A stretch of 64,000 nt of DNA from Pyxicephalus adspersus (Eukaryota > Chordata > Amphibia > Anura > Pyxicephalidae). Shown here one piece after another: positions 41,641-51,890 of this stretch; position 1 is the first letter of the stretch; every line of letters starts with the position of its first letter. A program made the position numbers and the translations under genes. The notes below the pieces were generated by a model. The model was not told where the DNA came from. It saw nothing but the letters and a program-made list of their open reading frames with translations, and made no database searches. The stretch lies in the NCBI RefSeq assembly GCF_032062135.1, contig NC_092861.1, positions 116,755,365-116,819,364 on the forward strand. The letters run 5' to 3'.

Positions 41641-41880
41641 CGCTAGAAAAAAAAAAAAAAACAAGCTTGGCGGCTGTCACTGGGCTGGAGATGCTTGAAG
41701 AGAACCTGTCACCACCTCAACAAAATGCAGGGCAAATGTTTTATTAATATTGTGCCATGATTCCCTTTGCATAACTCAAAACACATTTTTTAAACTTGCA
41801 TACCTGTTTTCTGTCTTTTGAAACTCTCACAACTTCCTATCACTCTATATCTCACCTCCTATTGTGTGTTACTTCCCCAC
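41641..41880. other. EGLN1 upstream region, fragment of AGAGAACCTG element
   Basis: AGAGAACCTGTCACCACC at about 41698 matches the end of the TTAA-flanked element at 3281-4162; the rest is unassigned. Confidence 0.5.
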
Positions 41881-42515
41881 CTCCTAGAGTGTAAGCTCTT
41901 CTGGGCAGAATCCTCCTTCTGTGTCTGTCTGTGATTTGGAACCCCTATTTAACCTCCTGAGCAGTAAGCCCAAGTGCGGCTCGGGGAAAGAAACAGCTGA
42001 TAGCAGTATCCCCAACCAGGGGAGCTAAAAAAACTAAAGACTTACCTGGTCCCATTGGTGTCCTCCAGGGTCCTGCCATGCTCTGGCCTCTTGCTTCGAT
42101 CTGTCCCCAGGGAGTGCGCTGACTCCCCGAGAGTTTCCAGTGACGTCTGTGCGTGCGGGAGCGTGGCGAGAATTTTATTGGATTCAATACAAAGTAATTA
42201 TTATATATATATTATATATGCTACTGTACAGTTGTATTACAGGTTTCACTATTTTTATGCACCCTTGTTTTAACAGATTTTTGTGTTTTTTTATTTAAAT
42301 TTCTTTATTACATTTATTAAATATTGGACATATTTCGTGAGTTATGCTTAAGAATTACAGGCCTGCAATGAAAAATAAAATTTCATTAAAGACAATGTAC
42401 CGCTTTTAGACATTGAAATCCAATCAGAAATGAACCACCCAGGAGGTTAATGTACAGCACTGCAAAATATGATGGCGCTATATAAATCCTGTTTATTAAT
42501 AATAATAATAATAAA
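41881..42515 (+). repeat. L2 3' end fragment split by a MITE
   Basis: GTAAGCTCTTCTGGGCAG..CCCCTATT at 41886-41948 and TGTACAGCACTG..GCTATATAAATCCTG at 42451-42490 are consecutive parts of the L2 3' end; the 494-bp MITE at 41953-42446 sits between them. An AAT repeat tail follows. Confidence 0.8.
41953..42446. mobile_element. CCTCC..GGAGG MITE with TTAA target duplication (494 bp)
   Basis: Ends CCTCCTGAGCAG and CCACCCAGGAGG form a terminal inverted repeat, directly flanked by TTAA on both sides (41949-41952, 42447-42450). The uninterrupted host L2 has a single TTAA at this place (CCTATTTAATGTACAG at 45086). This is the piggyBac signature. Other copies: 48920-49486 (complete), 38659-39740 (split), 43338-43844 and 44191-44235 (partial). 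Confidence 0.85.
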
Positions 42516-42745
42516 TTATTTTTAATCACTTACAATGAATGTTTGACTGCAGCAGGAAGATCAATTTCCTTAGCACAGTCCCTTTCCTTTTTACACATCA
42601 TAGCCTTCTCTTATTCAGGGCGTGTCTAATTACTGTCTGTAATGGCCAAGCTCCTTCACCCTCCCCTCACCTCTTCTCATAACCTTTTTATATAGATCAG
42701 GGACTGTGTTAGAGAATGGACTACACACTGTAAGTGAGCACTTAA

Positions 42746-43236
42746 AGTGTACCTAAACTCAGAATTTTTACTTTACATTACAAAAAAAAGTGTTTTTTTT
42801 TAAGTAAAACACCCTTTAAAAAAAAAAAAAAGTGCAGCACCGCCCCCTTCATTCTCGATCACCTAAGCAATTAATAATGAATGGGAGTGCTGAGCCTCTT
42901 GGGATATCTACGTCACGCATCCCGGGAGGCTCTTGGGTGCTCCTTCTGTGCATGCCCAGGCATCTCAGCCATGCACAGAAGCAACCTTTTCATCAATAGA
43001 AAAAAAAATTGCTGATTTCACGCATGCGCAGTGGGAGATCAAGTGACGTAGGAAGAAGAACACAGAAGAAGGGAGAAGATGGCGGCCTCTGGTGCTCCTT
43101 CTGGACCGGGCCAAAGACACATACTGGGACGACGCGGGACCCGATGTAAGAAATCTCCAGATGGACAGACTGATCTGCGGGATTGAAGTTAAGTGTGATT
43201 TTTTTGTTTTGGGTTAGTTTTGAGTTTACTTCTGCT
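42746..43236. mobile_element. TTAA-flanked MITE with AGTGTACCTAAACTCA end (491 bp)
   Basis: Left AGTGTACCTAAACTCAGAA, right reverse AGCAGAAGTAAACTCAAAA, each next to TTAA (42742-42745 and 43237-43240). The interior has mirrored TACGTCACGCATC and CACGCATGCGCAG segments. No coding capacity. Confidence 0.65.
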
Positions 43237-43337
43237 TTAAAATACTGGATTTTCTGTGCTTTTACCTGCAACTTTTTAAGTTGGTGACAGAGTCTTTATA
43301 ACCGCTGGTTGTATTCACCAGTGTGAATTTTATGTAC

Positions 43338-43844
43338 CAAAAGCGGTAACCCTGAGCCACACTTGGGGTAGCATAAAAAGATCCTACCTGCTCCCCTCGA
43401 TCCAGCAGCGTCCTCTAGCGATCCCCGGCCTGCTTTTGCATCACACCCTCATCTTGATCGTTGTGATGCGTGAAGTGTCGGTATGCTACATTGTAATCTG
43501 CTTTTAAAACACTGATCTCAGTGATAAAGTTATAAAGAATAAATCTAAATAATAAATCCAAAAGTGTATCTATTATTGCACCTTTGTTCAGGCAAATTTA
43601 ATTTTTTTTAAATATTTTAATAAAATTATTACATTTAATTAATTGTTATTATATTATTCTGTAATTTTTTATAATTATTATTTATAGTTATTTATTATTT
43701 TTTATGATTTGTGTTTCAAACTTTATCATACCCGGGAGTTATTCCTATGAATTACAGGCCTACAATAATAAACAATACATTTCCACACAAAACAACGTAC
43801 CACTTTTGACATAAGGATACTGACATGATTAGACTGCTGCGGGG
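43338..43844. mobile_element. CCTCC-type TTAA MITE, left end truncated
   Basis: GCGGTAACCCTGAGCCACAC near the left and GAATTACAGGCCTACAATAA, AACAACGTACCACTTTTGAC towards the right match the family order; TTAA follows at 43845-43848. Confidence 0.55.
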
Positions 43845-43849
43845 TTAAA

Positions 43850-44186
43850 ATGATCCTTGCCCTGTGCAAGCAAAGTACAGATTCACTTTTAGGTTTTCAT
43901 GATCAGGCAGGTCAGTATTACAGAAAAGACAGGCGATGTCCCTTCTGCAATAATATGTCTCCCCTGCCTGGTCACTCCAGGTTTCTGCCATTAAAGCTGA
44001 GCTACCCATGTACAGAGACACCCAGCAATCCCATCTTCCCTCATATGTGCCACGGATAAATGAATGTATCTTCAGTATGGCCAATCAAGATGGTGGGAGA
44101 TCATCCGAAGGAAGGAAAAGAGAATAAAGATGATGGCGCCCTGTGACAAAACACAGCTAGTTCAGTTGTGCAAGTTTAGTTCCACT
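43850..44186. repeat. MITE-like repeat, TTAAAGTGGAAC family
   Basis: Third copy of the repeat at 31404-31740, here read in the same order (CAGAAAAGACAGGCGATGTC.., AAGATGGTGGGAGATC) and ending TTTAGTTCCACTTTAA, next to the CCTCCC element fragment at 44191. Confidence 0.5.
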
Positions 44187-44190
44187 TTAA

Positions 44191-44235
44191 CCTCCCGGGC
44201 GGTAACCCCGAGTGTGATTCAGGGTAGCAAAAAGA
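44191..44235. repeat. CCTCC-type TTAA MITE, terminal fragment
   Basis: TTAA, then CCTCCCGGGCGGTAACCCCG and CAGGGTAGCAAAAAG: left terminus only. Confidence 0.6.
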
Positions 44236-44518
44236 AGCTAGAAGCTTCATGGCTAAGCTCCACTGATTATTACTCCACGGATCCACTCCACTGATAAGCT
44301 GCCAAATATACTCTTTCTGGAACCAAATCATGTATCCCTCTTTTCTTCTAGACTGCTACTTATTTAGATTTACAATAAATTAACCATTAAAGTACCACAA
44401 TATTTATATCACATTAAAACTTCCATCTAATTTCTATACTGCTGGTTTAGTTTTTGTATACAAAGGCACCCTCCAATAGGCAGTCCCCCTGTCGTCACAG
44501 TAAGGTATAATAAAAAGG

Positions 44519-44650
44519 AGTCTGACATTTACTGAAACATTGCCAGGTGAAGAATCTTCCAGGTCCATGTGTTTCAATAGCAGTTATTGATTGATTGTCC
44601 ACCAAGAAAGGTTTCAATTAATGTAAGATTTGCTGCTTTATAAAAAGTGA
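44519..44650. repeat. Dispersed repeat (TCCATGTGTTTCAATAGCAG family)
   Basis: AGGTCCATGTGTTTCAATAG and ATTGTCCACCAAGAAAGG recur with similar flanks at 52780-52925 and 62819-62960. Inverted TCTGACATT..AATGTAAGATT ends suggest a MITE. Confidence 0.55.
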
Positions 44651-45009
44651 TCTCAGCTCATTACTTGTCATTAGGACAGAGAGAAAGTGGGTGGAAACTT
44701 TTGGTGGGAGTTTTACTTTAAAGGAAACTTGTTAAACATTTCAAATATGTAAAATTTAAAGCCATGCAAAAAAAGTTCTGCATTAGCCAGCAAACCGTCC
44801 TCTGCGTACAACTAAGAGGTTCTCTGACTTCTGGAATGCCAAATTGTCATTCCTGCACTCAGAGCTTTCCAGTGGCCACTAAGGAGAATGTTTCTAGAAG
44901 AAAAGCATAGAAAACGGACAACCTGTGAAGAAAGAGGCTCAGAAATATATTTCCCACAGCTTTTGCCATCAATCATATTCTTTAACACAGTATGTGCATA
45001 TTTGTTGCA

Positions 45010-45175
45010 ATATCTCCTAGATTGTGAGCTCTTTGGGGCAGGGTTACTCTTCCTCCTGTGTCGCTGTATTTGTGATTTGCAACCCCTATTTAATGTACAG
45101 CGCCGCGCAATATGTTAGCGCTATATAAATCCTGTTTAATATTATTGATAATAATATTAATAATATTATTATACA
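45010..45175 (+). repeat. L2 3' end fragment with (AAT)n tail
   Basis: AGATTGTGAGCTCTTTGGGG, GCAACCCCTATTTAATGTAC, ATATGTTAGCGCTATATAAA then AAT/ATT repeats: intact uninterrupted version of the element split at 41881-42515. Confidence 0.8.
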
Positions 45176-47722
45176 TTATACAATAGGAGATATTTTAAAG
45201 TAGTGAATGTGATATTCACTGAACATTTATTGGTGGCAAATGACTCACTGTATACTAAAACACATGGACTGGACCCTACAGGTAACTAAACAAATGCAAA
45301 GGCAATGTCAAATCATTCATCTTTATTTCCTTATAGGTGTAATGTTAGTTTTGGCACTAGTGTAGGCTGTGAATTCATTATAGATGTGTTTGATTGACAA
45401 TATACAATATCCATGGAGTTGGTTTTGGCACAAGATCAGGGTGTAATTTCACTGCAATAAATTTGTCTGTGTCACAGTGAATCATCAAGAAAAAAAATTA
45501 AATTATTCGCCTTAGCTGGCCGTTTATGTTTAGTGTTCTCTTTCATACTGGTGTCCAGGGTCCTTTTCTTCAGGGTATACATGCTTTATACAGATACCCC
45601 ACAGCAGTGGTTAAGTTTCCTCACTTTACTTACAGGCCTATTAACATATACAATGTGTGAGGGGTTATGCTCAGGATCGCCTTTGCTGGGGTCAAAGGAC
45701 ACTTGTCTTGTTCATCCAACTCAGATCACACACTGAGTTATCAGTTTTAAGCTGATTTGTTGCCAGGTTTTTTTGGAGGTTGCAGATAAAATACCAAAAA
45801 CAGCAAAAGAAAACCTTGCCTGTCCGGGACTTACTATACATCCGACGTTCCTGTCTATCAGCTGGAGGGCTTCTCTCTGTCAGCTCAAAATAAAGCTTTC
45901 AGCAACCTTTTACTCAGGTTTGAGTTCATTCACACAGACCAACTTTCTGTGTCCCCAGGCAGAGCTCTCTCACACAGACCCCTGTCTGTGTCTCCAAACA
46001 GAGCTGAACCTCAGTGCTTCTTCATTAAATACCTCACAGGTGAGAGTCTTCCACCTGCTTCTTCACATAGGAGAGGAATCTTGGGCTAATATACCTCCCT
46101 TCCACCACCAATCCTGCCTTGGTGTCACAAATGGCACCCAGTAGGGATGCCCGTTATCGCCCCTATTATTTGCCTTATGCATAGAGCCATTGGCACAAAC
46201 TATTAGGCAGCACTCAAATATTAAAGGGGTCAAATCCTTCAAGATAGCCTTGTATGGAGAGGATGTACTACTCACCCTCAGTAATCCAATAATTACGCAG
46301 CCCTCTCTCCATATGGTGTTAGATGAATATAGGACTTGGTTGGGACTGGGTATATGGTAAATCAAACAAAAACTGAAGCTTTACCGGTTAATTTGGATTA
46401 GGCACTGATTGATAGATTGATACATAATTTCCCATATCGTTGGAAACAGGAAAACATTAAATATCTGGGAGTCCAGTTGACCCCCTCATACCAATCGCTT
46501 TATAAAGCAAACTATCCACAACTATTCCAGGATAATAAATCACTTCTGACCAAATGGCGCAATCTCCGTATATCTTTCTTTGGGTGTATTGCCCTTATAA
46601 AAATGTCTGTTCTACCAAAACTGCTCTATCTTTTAGAAACCAAGCTGAAGTACTTAATTTCATTTGGGATTATAAGCATCACTGTCTTTCCAAATCTGTA
46701 CTATGTTCGTTGAAAAATAGGGGGGGGGGGTTAGGGGTACCAGATTTTTATAATAATTTTTTTGCCTCACATCTTCAGCAGGTTCCTTCATTGACCACTT
46801 TAAGGGCTTACAACAGATGGACGGATATAGAGAAACTTTGGCTTGCCCCTGCACATCCTAACTCAATGTTGTGGGAATTCCCGCACTATATACCTGACTC
46901 ATCCCTATTGGAAACATTGCAGCTCACTAAACGAATTTGGATTTATAGTAAAGAAAAGTTCAGTCTTGCCTCTCCCAAATCCTTATTACCTTCCTTTCTA
47001 TAAAACCCTCAAATCCCAGATAGCTTGACTAGGCATTTGATTTTTCCCTGGGTTTCTAAAAAGATTTTCTGTTTTGGACTGGATTTCTAATCCAGTTACT
47101 AGGAAGTTATTGCTCTTTGCAGATCTACAATCCAAATTTAAATTACCTTCATCTGCCTTATACAGCTACATACAAATCCGTAATTTCACCCAAATTCTCA
47201 CTAGAGACTTTATCTTTTCACCACCCACGTAGTTTAAACGTGTATGTGCAGGAGGACCATCTTGTAGAGGGCTGATCACAGAGATTTACTGGATATTGAC
47301 CACTGAACCTGCGATTCCTTTAGTCAAGCATGCTCAACATATGACTAAATAGGAGACCATTCTGGGCAGGGAACTCCCTCCGGAGCTGTGGCAGGTTATT
47401 TGGGGTAAGGCTCATAAGAGTTCGGTATGCACGCTGTACAGGGAAAATGTATATAAAATTCTTATGCATTGGTACTATACCCCAGACAGGCTTCACTCCA
47501 TATATCCGTCTTGCAGTAATAGTTGCCGGAGGTGTGATTCTCAGGTGGGCACCCCGTTCCATTTTTTTTGGAACTGTTCCAAGATAGTGCCTTACTGGAA
47601 TGGGGTGAATGCTTTGCTCACTAAAATACTGGAAACCTCTATTAGTTTAGATCCGGTAACCCATTTGCTGAATGTCCCCATAAACAAACTTTCTAAACCA
47701 AGGAAGGCTCTTTTGGCGCATA

Positions 47723-48212
47723 CCGTATTTTTCGCCGTATAAGACGCTCCGGAATATAGGACACATCCAATTTTAAAGGAGGAAAATCTAGAAAAAAAAA
47801 GATTCTGAAAGATTATTCCCCTTCTGATCACTCATGTGCCATTCATACCGGTATTCCCCTTCTGATCACTCATGTGCTCATTCAAATTCCCCTTCTGATC
47901 ACTCTGTGTCATTCAAATTCCCCTTCTGATCACTCTGTGCTTTTTTTCCACTGTACGGCAGTTAGGACAGGGAACAGCAGGGGGCGCTGTGTTGGCTTCT
48001 TTCACTGCAGCCAGGAGAAGACACGCGCTGCCAGAGAGGAGAGGAGACACGCTGCATGCAGCCAGCAAGGAGAAGAGACACACACAGGATCGGGTATCGG
48101 GTGAGTATCTTATTTTAATTATTTTATAACACATTTGTCGTATAGGACGCACCAACTTTCCCCCCCCAGTTTTGGGGAAGAAAAAGTGCCTCTTATACGG
48201 CAAAAAATACGG
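47723..48212. mobile_element. TA-flanked MITE (CCGTATTTTTCGCCGTATA), copy 1
   Basis: Ends CCGTATTTTTCGCCGTATAA and reverse CCGTATTTTTTGCCGTATAA, flanked by TA (47721-47722, 48213-48214). It sits inside the L1 ORF: removing it and one TA restores the L1 reading frame. It contains four tandem TTCCCCTTCTGATCACTC units (47816-47940) and a CTCF-like core (47974-47990). 490 bp, no ORF of its own; Tc/mariner-like by target site. Confidence 0.9.
47974..47990 (+). promoter_or_regulatory. CTCF-like core inside MITE copy 1
   Basis: ACAGCAGGGGGCGCTGT differs from the strongest CTCF core (CCAGCAGGGGGCGC) at one base. MITE copy 2 keeps it too. Confidence 0.55.
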
Positions 48213-48712
48213 TATTCTCAAGGCAGCCAGATGCCTCATCTCAGTACACTGGAAATCACCCACTTCGCCCTCTGTTGCGGAATTGAGGACACGTATAGGG
48301 GCTCTTCGGCTGATGTATTATTTATCTGCTAGACTCAATAACGGAATGGAGAAATTTGGGCCCCATGGGATCACGCAATTGCTACCAGTATTATATAATA
48401 CGGATTAACTGTAATGTTCTCTGTGTTTTTCATTTGAACTTCAGATACGGTTGGCTGGACCAGTTGTTTCCCTAGTGAGATCTTTTATTTCTACTTCTTC
48501 TTGTCTTTTCTTCTTTTTCCTTTCTTTCTTTACCCATTTTTTGATTTTGCAAAGGCGTTTATTTAGGAATGCTGCTCTAATTGTTGTTCTAATTGATGCT
48601 AGACAAGTATTGATTATGTATTGATATAATTGACACAGTTGACACAGGTGTATTTGTAATCTTGTCTTTGTTCCTGTGGATTCGTATGTATTTCAAGTTT
48701 ATTTTTATGTTA

Positions 48713-48872
48713 TTATTATTAATATTATTATTATTAATAAACAGGATTTATATAGCCCCAACATTTTACGCAGTGCTGTACATTGAATAGGGGTTGCAAA
48801 TGACAGACGAATACAGACAGTGACACAGTAGGAGAGGACCCTGCCCCGAAGAGCTTACAAGAGCTTACAAGA
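48713..48872 (-). repeat. L2 3' end fragment with (ATT)n tail
   Basis: ATT repeats, then AAACAGGATTTATATAGCCC, GAATAGGGGTTGCAAATGAC, CCCCGAAGAGCTTACAAG (the last 10 bases repeated two to three times). 5'-truncated copy. Confidence 0.8.
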
Positions 48873-48919
48873 GCTGACATCATTCTGTATTTTACGCCTA
48901 CACTTCTCTTATTGTTTAA

Positions 48920-49486
48920 CCTCCCTGGCAGTAACCCCAAATGTGACTCGTGATAAAAAAAAACATGCTGAAAGTGGTAAACCCGAGCCAAACTCAGGGT
49001 AGCTAAAAACATTAAAAAACAACTTATCTAGTCTCATTGGCGACCTGCCTGTCGGATCCCATCCTCGGGCCGCTTCCTCTTTTCCTAATCTTCTGCTGGC
49101 GAGTGCACTGACGTTCCCCGGGTCGGTGACGTCGGTGCATGTGGGAGGCGCGGCGAGAAATTCAAATAATTTTGTATTGGATTCAATACAAAATAACTGT
49201 AATAAATTCAATACAAAGGAATCATTATATTATATATATATGTTATACATGCTACTGTACAGTTATATATTGGGTTTCAGTATTTTTATGCACCCTTGTT
49301 TTAACGGATTTTTGTGTTTTTTTATTTAAAGTTTATTATTAAATTTAATAAATGTATTAAATATTCAAAATATTTCGATGAGTTATGCCTAAGAATTATA
49401 TGCCTACAATATAAAATACATTTCCATGCAAAACAATGTACCGCTTTTGGTGTAAATATACTGACATAATTAGACCACCAGGGAGG
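48920..49486. mobile_element. CCTCC..GGAGG MITE with TTAA target duplication, complete copy (567 bp)
   Basis: CCTCCCTGGCAG at the left and ACCACCAGGGAGG at the right, flanked by TTAA (48916-48919, 49487-49490). Internal CCGACGTCA-type, CAATACAAAATAAC and TACTGTACAG blocks define the family. Confidence 0.88.
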
Positions 49487-49650
49487 TTAATATAGGTTTT
49501 ATTTGTTTCTTTGTGATCCTGCATTGTTGTATTCTTATATCTGTTAAAAAAAATGTAATACAAAATTTACATTAACAAAAAAATTGATAATAATTATAAT
49601 AATAAATTATAAACCATACTGAAAGACTGTGAGGTCCTTTAATAGCGCCG

Positions 49651-49747
49651 TCTTGGTTATGTGCATGTTGCCAAATATCCACCAGATGGCACCAAACCAC
49701 CTATTTATTTTATGTTATTCTATAATGCAAATACCCCACACTGACAT
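49651..49747. repeat. 97-bp direct repeat, left copy
   Basis: Matches 50841-50937 at 93 of 97 positions without gaps, exactly 1,190 bp apart. Contains CCACCAGATGGCA (49679-49691), a full match to the CTCF core pattern. Confidence 0.85.
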
Positions 49748-49805
49748 TAGATTATTACTCAGTACCCAATGAGAATATACCTGACACAGAATAACAAAAT
49801 GTACA

Positions 49806-50277
49806 CCATATTTTTTGCCGTATAAGACGAACTTTTTCTTCCCCAAAACTGGGGGGGAAAAGTTGGTGTGTCTTATACGACATATGTGTTATAAAATAAT
49901 TAAAATAATATACTCACCCGATACCCGATCCTGCGTGTGTCTCCTCTCCTCGCTGGCTGCAGCGTGTGTCTCCTCTCCTCTCTGGCTGCAGCGTGTGTCT
50001 CCTCCTGGCTGCAGTGCAGAGCGAAAGAAGCCGGCACAGCGCCCCCTGCTGATCCCTGCCCTAACTGCCGTACAGTGGAAAAAAAGGTAAGAACGGCACA
50101 GAGTGATCAGAAGGGGAATTTGAATGACAGAGTGATCAGAAGGGGAATACCGGTATGAATGGCACATGAGTGATCAGAAGGGGAATAATCTTTCAGAATC
50201 TTTTTATTCTAGATTTTCCTCCTTTAAAATTGGGTGCGTCTTATATTCCGGAGCGTCTTATACAGCGAAAAATACGG
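49806..50277. mobile_element. TA-type MITE (CCGTATTTTTCGCC..), copy 2, reverse orientation
   Basis: CCATATTTTTTGCCGTATAA at the left and reverse CCGTATTTTTCGCTGTATAA at the right. Carries GGCTGCAGCGTGTGTCTCCT tandem units (49944-50010), the GATCAGAAGGGGAAT units (50104-50190) and a CTCF-like core on the minus strand (50036-50052). Confidence 0.85.
50036..50052 (-). promoter_or_regulatory. CTCF-like core inside MITE copy 2
   Basis: Minus strand reads TCAGCAGGGGGCGCTGT, one base from the CTCF core; same internal location as in copy 1. Confidence 0.55.
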
Positions 50278-50840
50278 TATTTAGTGGATCCATTGGTTCC
50301 AGTTTGAGCGTCTCTGTCTCTCTGGCTGCTGGAGGGGGTCATCCTGTTCCCCATGACTGCATCCCATGCCAGGCTTAGTCACACTCGATACTATATACTG
50401 TGGTTTTGCACCCTTGGTATGTACTTATGGATTATATATTGTATTGCTTGTAAATGTGAAAATTGGGGTTATAAGAGTATAAATTATTCTACTTGTTTAT
50501 ATTATAGTGCATTCTATCTTTTGAGGTCTTGTAAAATCCCTGATGAAGCAGATTAATTCTGCAAAACGTGTTTAATTGTCAGAATCTATTACATCTCAAT
50601 GATATACACAATTGTTTGGTGCTATGTACTGAGGATTTTATAGAATTTCCATCCATGGTTTTTATGGCTTGTGTTTAATAAAAGCTTTTGTTTTATATTT
50701 GAGCCCATTTTGTGACATGTACTGAACTGTCTTTAAAGTCCCACAAATATACCTACCTTTCTATGTACTCAAGAATTTAGGGATGTTGGCAGTTAATATC
50801 TATTGGTTTGAGTTCAGACAACCCATTAGCTAGCCCCAAG
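50278..50840. other. Unassigned retroelement-like segment between the direct repeats
   Basis: Holds the hammerhead-like motif and, downstream, TTTAATAAAAGCTTTTG at about 50674. No ORF of note. Confidence 0.4.
50540..50566 (+). ncRNA. Decayed hammerhead-ribozyme-like motif
   Basis: CTGATGA (50540-50546), a 5-bp hairpin GCAGA/TCTGC (50548-50552 with 50558-50562), then AAAAC in place of GAAAC. This is the conserved core order of a hammerhead. The G12-to-A change would abolish cleavage. Such motifs are known in Penelope-like and other retroelements of amphibians; membership here is inferred. A worse relic, CTGAAGA then GGGG/CCCC then AAAA, lies at 53871-53895. Confidence 0.4.
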
Positions 50841-50937
50841 TCTTAATTATGTGCATGTTGCCAAATATCCACGAGATGGCACCAAACCACCTTTTTATTT
50901 TATGTTATTCTATAATGCAAATACCCCACACTGACAT
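50841..50937. repeat. 97-bp direct repeat, right copy
   Basis: 93/97 match to 49651-49747. The CTCF-like core is mutated to CCACGAGATGGCA (50869-50881). Confidence 0.85.
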
Positions 50938-51565
50938 CCTTTGTATTTATAAAACAATATCAAAGTAAACATACAATATAGTTTGTGCCTAGTATAACAC
51001 AAAAAGTAATCCGAGGTGGGTTTAGCACAGTGTCATTTACATATTTTTTATTATTAAAATGTTTGTTTAAACATTTAAATGTTTGTTCATGTTTGTTCAG
51101 ATTTAGTTAAAGAAATAGATACCCATGTAGTGGGTCCTTCTATTGGTTCAGTTATATCACATTTCTGTAATTCAGTAAAACTTACTATAAAACTGCAACT
51201 AGCTCTGGGGTCAGTCAACACCATGACATGTAAGATGCTCTTCTTACCAGGCAGAATTTTTGCCTTGAGCAAGTCATGTGTAAAAATACATTTAGATTTA
51301 GACACGGCTCTTGTCTGTTGATCAATGATTTGCTGTAGCTTTACCATTTGCTAATAGTGTCTTGTGATTTCAGTGTCAATGTCTGATTGATAGTGATTAT
51401 GAGCAGGACCACTATGAGCTCTCTGGTTCACATACTTGCTTGCAATTGTGACCCTGCGACCACTGTTTCTATGCTGCTGACCCTCTCTATTTGTCCTGTT
51501 GACCATTGTCTTCAGAACAGACGTCAGGGGTCAAGGTGGCATCATCTTCACTGACAAATGTCACT
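50938..51565. other. Intergenic sequence, nothing recognised
   Basis: AT-rich; overlapping ORFs on both strands at 51079-51347 show no domain and are likely chance. Confidence 0.5.
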
Positions 51566-51573
51566 GTCTAGTT

Positions 51574-51882
51574 CAGGTGTGTCAAACTCTGCCATGTGGG
51601 CCAAATCTGTCCAGCAATGTCCTTTTTTTTTGTCCCAAACGAATCCTAAATATGAATTGCAGCTGGCACGCCACTGCATTGAAATAGCGCCGCTACTACA
51701 ATTCCCGGCATCACTCGCCTCTATAGACCAGTGGCCTCTCTGCCTATGCGTGGCCCCACATTGGACTGATTTTTAGACGCAGGGAATTGTAGTAGCGGTG
51801 CTATTTCAGTTTCAAGTTTGGCCCGCGACTTTGTCTAAGTTTTTAATTTAGGCCCACTGTGTATTTGAGTTTGACACCTCTG
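51574..51882. mobile_element. hAT-type MITE, 309 bp, with perfect 8-bp target duplication
   Basis: Ends CAGGTGTGTCAAACTCT and reverse CAGAGGTGTCAAACTCAAA, flanked by GTCTAGTT on both sides (51566-51573 and 51883-51890). Contains AGCGCCGCTACTACAATTCC and its inverted partner GGAATTGTAGTAGCGGTGC, shared with the longer relative at 55919-56514. Confidence 0.92.
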
Positions 51883-51890
51883 GTCTAGTT

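Larger units (their letters stand above)
44236..46080. other. Intergenic sequence with repeats
   Basis: Apart from the MITE at 44519-44650 and the L2 tail at 45010-45175 I recognise nothing. A stretch at 45930-46000 has repeated TCACACAGACC..TCTGTGTC words, possibly part of a retroelement. Confidence 0.5.
46081..48415 (+). mobile_element. L1-clade LINE, ORF2 RT to C-terminus, broken and interrupted
   Basis: Successive frames give RT motifs (GTQ, stop, GCPLSPLLFALCIEPLAQ; ALYGEDVLLTLS), the thumb region (FPYRWKQENIKYLGVQLTPS, MSVLPKLLYLLETK), then FASHLQQVPSLTTLRAYNRW and the C-terminal Cys/His region (CRRCDSQVGTPFHFFWNCS). The catalytic YADD is YGED and several stops and frameshifts separate blocks. 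At 47721 the codon run LLAH is cut by a 490-bp MITE and resumes at 48215 as ILKAARCLISVHW, running to about 48408. 5' end and poly(A) tail not seen. Confidence 0.85.
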
